A stretch of 9,796 nucleotides of DNA from Myxococcales bacterium (GTDB taxonomy: Bacteria > Myxococcota_A > Polyangia > Polyangiales > Polyangiaceae). A program made the position numbers and the translations under genes. The notes under the pieces were generated by a model. It was given only the letters and a program-made list of their open reading frames with translations. It had not been told where the DNA came from and did not search any database. Every line of letters begins with the position of its first letter. The stretch's first letter is position 1. Location: assembly GCA_023248785.1 (NCBI GenBank), contig JAHFDX010000095.1, positions 1 through 9,796 of the forward strand, written 5' to 3'. Below, one piece after another: positions 1 through 6,092 of this stretch.

Positions 1-1005
1 GGACGGTGGCGGGGGGCGTTCGCTGCGGCGCAGCGGTGCAAGCAGCCCAGCCAAGTCGTGGCTTCCGTAGCGCATGTTGTGTGAATACAAGAACGCGAGG
101 AGCGCTTCGTACATTCGTCCGGCATCTGCGAAACGCTGCACGGGATCTCTATGAAGCGCCGTTGCCAAGACGGCGACGAGTTCCTTGGGAACGTCAGGAC
201 GAAGGATTTCTATCGGTGGGATCTCCGCGGCTTGTACGCGACGCAGTGTTTCAAAGGTGTTTGCTGCGCGAAACGGATTCACGCCCGCGAGAGATTCATA
301 AAGAATCACGCCGAGCGAATACAAATCGCTTCGGGCGTCGAAGCGTTCTCCGCTCGCTTGCTCAGGGCTCATGTAGGTGAACTTGCCGCGCAGACGCCGA
401 GCGAAGGTGTCGTCGTCTTCCTGGACATCAACAAGGTCACGCGCTCTTGCAATGCCAAAGTCGGTGACTTTCACTTCTCCTTCGAAGGACAGAAGAACGT
501 TTTGCGGCGATACATCGCAGTGGACGATGCCCAATGGCTTGAGTTGTTCGTCACGACGCCGGTGTGCGTGATCGAGACCCTTGGCAACCTCCGCCGCGAT
601 GTACACGCAAAGAGGAACCGGAAGCACGCTGCCTTGTTGCCGAGTTCGATGCAGCAACCTGGCAAGATCGAACCCGTGCACATACTCCATGGCGATGTAG
701 TACGAGCTCTGCTCCTTGTCGGTGTCGGCGATGCCTAGGTCGAATACCTGTACAATGTTGGCGTGCGAAAGGCGCACGGCGAGCTTTGCTTCGCGCACGA
801 ACATGTCGACGAAGGCAGGGTGCTTGGCGAGTTCGGGCAAGATGCGCTTGATGACGAGGGTCTTTTCGAAACCCTCGACACCGAAACTCTTTGCCTTGAA
901 CACCTCGGCCATGCCGCCTTGGCCAAGTCGTTCGAGCAGTCGATATCGACCGAATGCAACGTCCACGCTCGGTCTCTCTTCGTTAGGTGCTACCGAGGGG
1001 CCCAC
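1..1005 (-). CDS. Ser/Thr protein kinase (Pkn type), C-terminus beyond left edge
   Basis: This is a eukaryotic-type Ser/Thr kinase that phosphorylates proteins in signalling. The first 335 residues are visible, with no stop before the window edge. The kinase domain begins near residue 18. The glycine-rich loop is GQGGMAEV (28-35), the ATP-binding lysine is K53 in VIKR, the catalytic loop is HCDVSPQN (162-169, with D164 and N169), the magnesium-binding DFG starts at D182, and the activation segment ends in MSPEQ (212-216). The arginine before the catalytic Asp is Cys, so this is a non-RD kinase, as is common in myxobacterial kinases. The domain ends near residue 305, and a proline-rich stretch (from about 330) at the edge suggests a linker to a missing sensor or membrane part. 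GTG at 1005 is chosen because AAGGAAGG lies just upstream; in-frame GTGs at 1077 and 1044 are alternatives. It lies 105 bases downstream of the metallohydrolase gene on the same strand. Substrate and signal cannot be told. Confidence 0.93.
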   Translation of the reverse strand, partial: MGPSVAPNEERPSVDVAFGRYRLLERLGQGGMAEVFKAKSFGVEGFEKTLVIKRILPELAKHPAFVDMFVREAKLAVRLSHANIVQVFDLGIADTDKEQSSYYIAMEYVHGFDLARLLHRTRQQGSVLPVPLCVYIAAEVAKGLDHAHRRRDEQLKPLGIVHCDVSPQNVLLSFEGEVKVTDFGIARARDLVDVQEDDDTFARRLRGKFTYMSPEQASGERFDARSDLYSLGVILYESLAGVNPFRAANTFETLRRVQAAEIPPIEILRPDVPKELVAVLATALHRDPVQRFADAGRMYEALLAFLYSHNMRYGSHDLAGLLAPLRRSERPPPPS

Positions 1006-1009
1006 GTTA

Positions 1010-1017
1010 CCTTCCTT
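1010..1017 (-). promoter_or_regulatory. Ribosome binding site of the kinase gene
   Basis: AAGGAAGG on the minus strand ends four bases before the GTG at 1005, and its first AAGGA is seven bases away. This is the best Shine-Dalgarno match among the possible starts. The in-frame GTG at 1077 has only GGAAGG at a three-base spacing, which is short. Confidence 0.6.
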
Positions 1018-1034
1018 CGGGCGCGCACGCAAAG

Positions 1035-1078
1035 TGTGACCCACATAGGAACGTGGGGTGAACGTGGAACGGGTCACA
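1035..1078. repeat. Inverted repeat enclosing a tandem GAACGTGG pair, upstream of the kinase
   Basis: TGTGACCC (1035-1042) and GGGTCACA (1071-1078) form a perfect 8-bp inverted repeat with 28 bases between the arms. Inside are two direct copies of GAACGTGG (1049-1056 and 1060-1067), 11 bp apart, about one helical turn. The reversed core CCACGT occurs again at 1085-1090 and at 1002-1008, the latter over the kinase start codon. This arrangement could be an operator for a dimeric regulator or a structured leader. The absence of a T-tract argues against an intrinsic terminator. Function is inference only. Confidence 0.4.
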
Positions 1079-1110
1079 AACCTTCCACGTGCTTGCGTAT
1101 TTGCGGTTGG

Positions 1111-3390
1111 TTATTCGACCCAGATTGGGTTTGTGAAGCCCAGGGGGATCATCGGCATGTAGGGCAAAACGTCGTCCATTCGTCTCTGTCCACGCGCAAC
1201 GACCACGACGAATCGCGCCGCGTGAAGATCGATGTCGAACGTTTCGTCGAGCGCGTTGGGTCCCTCAACTGCAGATCCCCACACCGTGGGATGGGAGATG
1301 GCTGGAAATGACCGCAGAAGGTCCCCATTTACGAACACGTCGGCACGGGTGACATCGATCCATGGCGCCGCGCGTACATGCAAACGCGCATGAGCGGGCG
1401 CTTCGCTGCGCGCGAGTGTGTCTCCAGGACCTATGCCGTTGAGGGAAAAGTCAATGATCGGACCATTTGTTACGGTCGCCCGTCCCTTTTTTAGGGCGTC
1501 AAAGACGAGTTGTGGGTTCGTTTTCCACGCGTTTGTATCGCCGACCTGGACAAGGGTGCGAGGAAATCCGGCCCAATGAAATTGCACCCGATGCGAATCA
1601 CTACTTCCGGTTGCGACGAACTTATGACCGACCTTCAGCAGTGAAAAATAATCCCGAAGAACCGCGTCCGTGCGTTCGGGAAACTCGCCGTCGTAGCCGT
1701 TGAAGACTTCAATCGCATCGAAGTCCATGCGCATCGTTTTCGGAGCAGGTTGGTTCGCTTTATAGCCTAGGATATTGAAGTAGCCGATCCCCTTAGGAAG
1801 CCTCGGATGGTGGATCACGACCATGCGCTTGTCATCGCCCGCGCGTGCCAGCTCGAAGATTCGCTTAAGAGGTCCGCGATGGGGTGGAGGTTTGCTGTTG
1901 AGCGGAACTGGGAAGACGCCAAAGTGGCCATAAGCCGGACCGTAGGTCGTGATCTCTACGCCGGGGGCCCACGAAAGACGTTCGCTCGTTTCGAGAGCGT
2001 CAACACCGCTCGTGTAGTCGCCAACCGCGTTGTGTTCGGTCGCGACTGCGAAGTCGACGCCGGAAGCAACGAGAGAAAGCACGCGGTCTTCGTTCAGCGT
2101 GGGCGTGTCGAAGCTGGGGCGCGCGTGAACGTGCAAGTCACAGCCGATTGCGCCATCAACGGCAACGACCTTCTTGAGGGAAAGGACCACCTGCGTGGGG
2201 CGACCTGGCGAGACCTCGATCTCTCGACGATCCACCGTGTACATCAGACCCTTTGTTGCGCCAACGAAGTACTTGCCGGCCGGAAGTGGAGTTGTAACAT
2301 CACCAGTTGCAGATTCAACAATGGGGCCAGCGCCCGATGAACGGTAGTCGGGGCCAAAGTTCGGGTCCGGTGTTCCCGCGGTGCCGCGAAAAAAGAGGCG
2401 CGCCGTGATTGGTTTCTTCGTGACTTCATCGAGGACGCGCACGTGTACTTCGCCCCCGGGCGAAACGTCGAGTGTAAAGATCGACGCGGCACCGGGCTCA
2501 GCGGTGACGACCTGGCTCCCTTGAACGTTATCAATAGCCGCTGACCACTCGGTTGCATCCTTCGGTGCGAAGACTTCAAACGGTGTGCTCCCTTGCGACG
2601 TAAACCGGACCCATGGGGAACCGTGTCCGGTCGAACCGGTGACGGTCGATGCGCCATGTGCTCCGAGTACGCGACCTCGGATGGGCAGCGCTGTCGCGCC
2701 CATCTCACTAAAGAGCGACTTCCAGATTGCTTGCGTGTTCGGTGTTGCCAAGATTGACAATATCGTTTCGGTGCTCGAGTCCGATACGACCGCGACGTCT
2801 GGGCTTGTGAGTGTTACAATTGTGTTTCCTTCAGAGTGGAGCAGAGCGTTGAGTGGGCCGGTTGGGCTCGTGACAGCGAGGGCCGCTTCGCCGAGGACGG
2901 CAAAGGCGGGAGTGCGAACGTCCGCAGGGGCCAAGAGCACACCGATCGATGGCGCAAATGCGATTTGCGAACCCAGGATCAACTTGAGTCGAAGGGCGAT
3001 GGTGTGGGGTTCCGAAATCGATTGCGCGCGCAGATGAAGACGCATGCCCCGCGTCTCAGAAAGCACCTCGGCTTCGAGTTCGAGCGAGAGTGCCTCATTC
3101 AGAGAGGGCAACGCGAAGAGCTCTCGTTGCGAGTCACGCCGAACGAGATCGCCCTCCGAGAGCTGAACATTGTGAGCGGTGCCGTCGATCACCGCAATTA
3201 CGTCGATCACCGTGGCACGTGGATCTGTCTGAACGTGGATGCGACCGCTCATTGGCTCGAAAATCATGGCCCCGTTGCCGCTCGGTGAGGCTACCGACGT
3301 GCGCGGCGTGTGTCCGAACTGCCGAACGAGCCACGCGGTCACGATGATCCCCGTCGCGAGCAGCGTGGCTGCTGCAAACCTGCGCGTCAC
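1111..3390 (-). CDS. Exported CehA/McbA-like PHP-domain metallohydrolase
   Basis: A 759-residue protein with an N-terminal basic start and hydrophobic segment (about 5-22), probably a signal peptide or membrane anchor; I see no lipobox cysteine. Residues about 40-300 are beta-rich without a fold I recognise. A carboxypeptidase-regulatory-like beta domain follows (about 311-405, with LPAGKYFVGATKG at 369-381). The PHP metal-dependent hydrolase domain runs from about 415 to 650. Its metal-binding motifs are DLHVH (418-422), TEHN (451-454), GHF (488-490), HHPR (527-530), EVFNG (561-565) and GSSDSH (595-600), and TNGP (641-644) closes the domain. All expected histidines and aspartates are present, so it should be catalytic. 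CehA and McbA hydrolyse carbaryl, but the family is broad and the substrate here is unknown, possibly a phosphoester or carboxylic ester outside the cytoplasm. The GTG start overlaps the tsaE stop as GTGA and has a strong ribosome binding site. Confidence 0.88.
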   Translation of the reverse strand: MTRRFAAATLLATGIIVTAWLVRQFGHTPRTSVASPSGNGAMIFEPMSGRIHVQTDPRATVIDVIAVIDGTAHNVQLSEGDLVRRDSQRELFALPSLNEALSLELEAEVLSETRGMRLHLRAQSISEPHTIALRLKLILGSQIAFAPSIGVLLAPADVRTPAFAVLGEAALAVTSPTGPLNALLHSEGNTIVTLTSPDVAVVSDSSTETILSILATPNTQAIWKSLFSEMGATALPIRGRVLGAHGASTVTGSTGHGSPWVRFTSQGSTPFEVFAPKDATEWSAAIDNVQGSQVVTAEPGAASIFTLDVSPGGEVHVRVLDEVTKKPITARLFFRGTAGTPDPNFGPDYRSSGAGPIVESATGDVTTPLPAGKYFVGATKGLMYTVDRREIEVSPGRPTQVVLSLKKVVAVDGAIGCDLHVHARPSFDTPTLNEDRVLSLVASGVDFAVATEHNAVGDYTSGVDALETSERLSWAPGVEITTYGPAYGHFGVFPVPLNSKPPPHRGPLKRIFELARAGDDKRMVVIHHPRLPKGIGYFNILGYKANQPAPKTMRMDFDAIEVFNGYDGEFPERTDAVLRDYFSLLKVGHKFVATGSSDSHRVQFHWAGFPRTLVQVGDTNAWKTNPQLVFDALKKGRATVTNGPIIDFSLNGIGPGDTLARSEAPAHARLHVRAAPWIDVTRADVFVNGDLLRSFPAISHPTVWGSAVEGPNALDETFDIDLHAARFVVVVARGQRRMDDVLPYMPMIPLGFTNPIWVE

Positions 3391-3839
3391 GAAACGAGCT
3401 CCTTTGCCATCGGGCCTGTGAGTTCGACAACACGACCGGCGGGATTCATGGATAAGGTCACCTCAAGCGTGACATTGCCGCCGAGCCAAGGGCAGGCGCG
3501 CTTTCCCCACTCAACAAGCAGCATCGCTCCGGCCATGCGCGCTTCGAAGAGACCAAGCCGTGCGACCTCAACGTCGAGATCAGGTGTGTCGGCAATGCGG
3601 TACAAGTCCACGTGAAGCAACGCGCCACGCGGCGTGCTGTATTCGTGAACCAGCGCAAATGTTGGGCTCGTGATTGGGATAGATCCGGGCACTCCCTGGG
3701 CGCGTGCGATGGCGCGTGCGAGGAACGTTTTTCCGGTACCGAGTTCTCCGTTCAGAAGGACGAGCGCTCCTCTTTCGAGTGCTTTGCCGATGGTGTGACC
3801 TAAGCGAACCATCTCCCGCCGAGTCCGAACCACCACCAC
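3387..3839 (-). CDS. tsaE: tRNA threonylcarbamoyladenosine biosynthesis ATPase TsaE
   Basis: TsaE is the cytoplasmic ATPase that works with TsaB and TsaD to place the t6A modification at position 37 of tRNAs reading ANN codons. The 150-residue length is normal for the family. Seen motifs are the Walker A loop GELGTGKT (31-38), the TSPTF motif (57-61), HVDLYR (76-81) and VEWG (109-112). The family usually reads GxLGAGKT, so Thr in place of Ala is a small variation. The start is one of three consecutive GTG codons (3839, 3836, 3833). No ATG, GTG or TTG lies in frame between 3839 and the candidate promoter, and the ribosome binding site is weak (GAG near 3843-3845). Its last bases overlap the metallohydrolase start. 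The partner genes tsaB and tsaD are not in the window. Confidence 0.95.
   Translation of the reverse strand: MVVVRTRREMVRLGHTIGKALERGALVLLNGELGTGKTFLARAIARAQGVPGSIPITSPTFALVHEYSTPRGALLHVDLYRIADTPDLDVEVARLGLFEARMAGAMLLVEWGKRACPWLGGNVTLEVTLSMNPAGRVVELTGPMAKELVS
3399..3405 (-). promoter_or_regulatory. Ribosome binding site inside the 3' end of tsaE
   Basis: AAAGGAG on the minus strand lies eight bases before the GTG at 3390. It is embedded in the last codons of tsaE, supports the GTG start of the metallohydrolase and points to translational coupling of the two genes. Confidence 0.7.
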
Positions 3840-3953
3840 TGGCTCATCGTAGCTCGACCGATGGAAGAATGCTGAGTTGCTGACGAAACCCCTGCAATTT
3901 ATGGCGTTTTCGAATCGATGACGCCCGATGCCAAATCGACTTGCATATCTTGA

Positions 3954-3982
3954 ATTGTAGTAAATAGTGTGTCTTCTGACAG
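3954..3982 (-). promoter_or_regulatory. Candidate sigma70 promoter for the tsaE transcript
   Basis: On the minus strand a -35-like CTGTCA (3977-3982, four of six bases match) and a -10-like TACAAT (3954-3959, five of six match) are separated by 17 bases. Transcription would begin near 3947, leaving a leader of about 108 bases before tsaE. The rest of the 161-base divergent gap (3840-4000) shows no clear hairpin or operator. A plus-strand promoter for the gene at 4001 could start at TTGCAT (3941-3946), but no convincing -10 follows it. Confidence 0.4.
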
Positions 3983-4000
3983 TAGGTTCACGGGGTAGTC

Positions 4001-4501
4001 ATGCATGCGTTTGATCGGTTAACTGACGGCGAGCACAGGGAAGAAACGACGCTCGTCTATTGCGTGCCGGTTGAGCACGCGATGCTCACGCACATTCCAG
4101 AGCTGCAACGGACGGATGAGCTTGGGAAGCTTAGGGTCCTTCTTGACCTCAGATTTGATCATTGTCTTCGTCAATACGAAGAGGTGGGAATCAAACTCAC
4201 GGTTGAGCTCGAATGGCATCCGGTCGGAAAGCCAAAGCTTCTAGATGTGAAGCATGCCGATCTCGACTCAAAGTCGATGCCGAATGGAATCACCTTTCGC
4301 ATCCGTGTACCCATGGCGGTACTGAACGAGCCGGGTCAGCTCCTCGTCCGCCTGTCTGTCGAGACGACGTATCGCAACCTTCGTGATTCTTTTGCGCGCG
4401 TGGACGTGCTTCCGCGTGCAGTCGCGCTGATGTTCGGAGATCTTATCCTCACCGGCGGCAAACTCGAAGATACGCGCCTTCCCGAACGCAGTGTTGCATA
4501 G
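4001..4501 (+). CDS. Uncharacterised 166-residue protein
   Basis: I do not recognise this protein. Codon choice looks like that of the neighbours and no other long frame competes, so the gene is probably real. It has no signal peptide, membrane segment or lipobox and should be cytoplasmic. The centre, residues about 42-135, alternates short hydrophobic runs with charged residues (for example LRVLLDLRFD, LTVELEWHP, ITFRIRVP and LLVRLSVET), which suggests a beta-sandwich or barrel. A PilZ domain was considered, but the RxxxR and (D/N)xSxxG signature is absent. The ATG at 4001 has only a weak G-rich site (GGGG, 3992-3995) upstream; a later Met at residue 28 is possible. It is divergent from tsaE and convergent with mpl, with 48 bases to the mpl stop, and appears monocistronic. 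Confidence 0.72.
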   Translation: MHAFDRLTDGEHREETTLVYCVPVEHAMLTHIPELQRTDELGKLRVLLDLRFDHCLRQYEEVGIKLTVELEWHPVGKPKLLDVKHADLDSKSMPNGITFRIRVPMAVLNEPGQLLVRLSVETTYRNLRDSFARVDVLPRAVALMFGDLILTGGKLEDTRLPERSVA

Positions 4502-4517
4502 GGGTTTCTCTTTCATA

Positions 4518-4564
4518 CATACGCAGAGTTGAGCATACGCAGAGTTGGGCTACGCAGGGTGGAG
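4518..4564. repeat. 16-bp tandem repeat, about three copies, running into the mpl stop
   Basis: CATACGCAGAGTTGAG (4518-4533) is followed directly by CATACGCAGAGTTGGG (4534-4549) and then by a degenerate 15-base copy (4550-4564) that lacks one base. The third copy is coding: it is the end of mpl, including its TAG stop at 4550-4552. The two outer copies fill most of the gap between the convergent genes. They are direct repeats and do not form a hairpin. Replication slippage of the mpl 3' end is the simplest origin. Confidence 0.8.
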
Positions 4565-6040
4565 TGCCCTTGCTTGCAGTGCGTCGATTAACTTCGCGTG
4601 GATGCCGCCGAACGTGCCGTTCGAAAGCAATGCGATCGTGTCACCACGAGCAGCTTCGTTCACCAACGTATCAATGATGTGGCCAACGTCGGGATGCGCG
4701 CTTGCGAACGTGCCGATGTCATGGGCGAGCCTTTCGATGTCGAGCCGTTCAGTCGTAAGAATATTTGCACGTCCAACGGGCGCCAAGAGCACTCGCGTAC
4801 CGGTTTTCGAATCGGCGTTAAATGCAGCTGCGTATTCGCGTTGATGGATGTTGCGTGACGCGGTCGCACTTCGTGGTTCGAACACCACAAACAATGTTCC
4901 AGACGGATGGCGCCCACGAAGCGCCATAATTGTTTCGCGAACTGCGGTTGGATGGTGCGCAAAATCGTCGTAAATAGAAATGCCGCACGGTATACCTAGC
5001 AGGTCTTGACGGCGCTTCACGCCCGAGAAGCGGGCGAGCGCGGGTCGTAGATCGCGAACTTTGGCACCGAATCCTTCCGCGCATGCGGCCATCGACGCAA
5101 GAGCGTTGCGCACATTGTGTTTACCCGGAACACGGAGCGCGTGACGGCCGATGAGCATGCCTCCCGCATAGACATCAAAGTGTTGCTCGCTATCTGTGAC
5201 CTCCGCGCACGCGGCAAGCCATGTAGGCACAGCGTTATGCGTATCGTCGCCTTCAAGTGCATAATAGGTAACATTACATGTTGCATATTGTTTGGTGAGT
5301 GAGACCACCTGCGCGTCGGAAGCGTCGCACACCACAAGCCCATGCTTCGGCATCTGCTCGAAGAGTCGTATGAATGCGGCCCCATAGGCCTGCGAATCGG
5401 GGTAGATGTCCGCGTGATCGTATTCAATGCTCGTAACGATTACGACGTCGTCGTTGTCGTGCCCACGCTGCTTGTCGACGTAGTCCAAGAATTTGGGCTG
5501 CTTGTGCCAATACACGGCGTCGTACTCATCGCCTTCGACGACGAAGGGAGAAGGCATTGCTACGTTGCCGACAATCTTGCGACGTTTTGAGCCAATGGCG
5601 GCGCTTGTCGGCAGATCCTTTGGAAGTCCACCGATGAACCATCCAGGTTCGTGACCTAACGCGGTGAGTAGCCAAGCACACATGGCGCTCGTTGTGGTCT
5701 TGCCGTGCGTGCCTGCGACCACGAGCGTTTTTCGATCACTCAGGAACATGTCGGTGAGTGCCCGCGACATCGACGTGCATGAGAGCCCCATGGCGGCGGC
5801 CGCGCTTGCTTCGACGTTGTCGCGTCGAACCACGTTCCCGACGATGACAAGATCGGGCGCGGGCGAAAGGTTCTTCGGATCGTATCCCAGGGTGCAGTGG
5901 ATTCCGGCTTGAAGGAGTGAAGGGCCCACGGGCGGGTCAAGGTTTGCATCGGACCCCGTCACTCGATGTCCTGCTTGCACGAGCAGCGTCGCGAGCGCGC
6001 CCATGCCGCTGCCGCAAACGCCAATCAAGTGCACGTGCAT
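4550..6040 (-). CDS. mpl: UDP-N-acetylmuramate:L-Ala-gamma-D-Glu-meso-DAP ligase Mpl
   Basis: Mpl reattaches the tripeptide L-Ala-gamma-D-Glu-meso-DAP, released from old wall, to UDP-MurNAc with ATP, feeding recycled peptide into peptidoglycan synthesis in the cytoplasm. Residues are counted from ATG 6040 (496 residues; E. coli Mpl is about 457). The N-terminal nucleotide-binding fold has GVCGSGMGAL (7-16). The ATP loop is GTHGKTTTS (110-118). EGDEYDAVYW (169-178) is the Mpl form of the Mur-ligase metal-site motif. KHNVRNALA (307-315), YDDFAHHPTA (357-366) and the C-terminal SNGTFGGIHAKL (473-484) are also typical and set it apart from MurC. ATG 6040 is preferred because GGGAAG (6045-6050) precedes it; an in-frame GTG at 6052 would add four residues but has no ribosome binding site. 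It lies 52 bases downstream of the clp gene and could be cotranscribed. No obvious terminator follows. Confidence 0.95.
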   Translation of the reverse strand: MHVHLIGVCGSGMGALATLLVQAGHRVTGSDANLDPPVGPSLLQAGIHCTLGYDPKNLSPAPDLVIVGNVVRRDNVEASAAAAMGLSCTSMSRALTDMFLSDRKTLVVAGTHGKTTTSAMCAWLLTALGHEPGWFIGGLPKDLPTSAAIGSKRRKIVGNVAMPSPFVVEGDEYDAVYWHKQPKFLDYVDKQRGHDNDDVVIVTSIEYDHADIYPDSQAYGAAFIRLFEQMPKHGLVVCDASDAQVVSLTKQYATCNVTYYALEGDDTHNAVPTWLAACAEVTDSEQHFDVYAGGMLIGRHALRVPGKHNVRNALASMAACAEGFGAKVRDLRPALARFSGVKRRQDLLGIPCGISIYDDFAHHPTAVRETIMALRGRHPSGTLFVVFEPRSATASRNIHQREYAAAFNADSKTGTRVLLAPVGRANILTTERLDIERLAHDIGTFASAHPDVGHIIDTLVNEAARGDTIALLSNGTFGGIHAKLIDALQARALHPA

Positions 6041-6092
6041 CGGGCTTCCCACGAGTGGCGATGATGGGGGGCGACAAAGGCTGCGATCGCGT

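Noticed and set aside
151..738. Plus-strand open frames of 95-195 codons across positions 1-1311
   Set aside because: They lie opposite the kinase and the metallohydrolase end, whose minus-strand frames carry clear conserved motifs; the plus-strand translations look like no protein family.
1035..1078. Intrinsic terminator after the metallohydrolase gene
   Set aside because: The stem is 8 bp with a 28-base loop and no T-tract follows on the minus strand.
1807..2340. Plus-strand open frame of 177 codons, with others up to 150 codons at 2585-3288
   Set aside because: Antisense shadows of the metallohydrolase; the minus frame is continuous and carries the PHP motifs.
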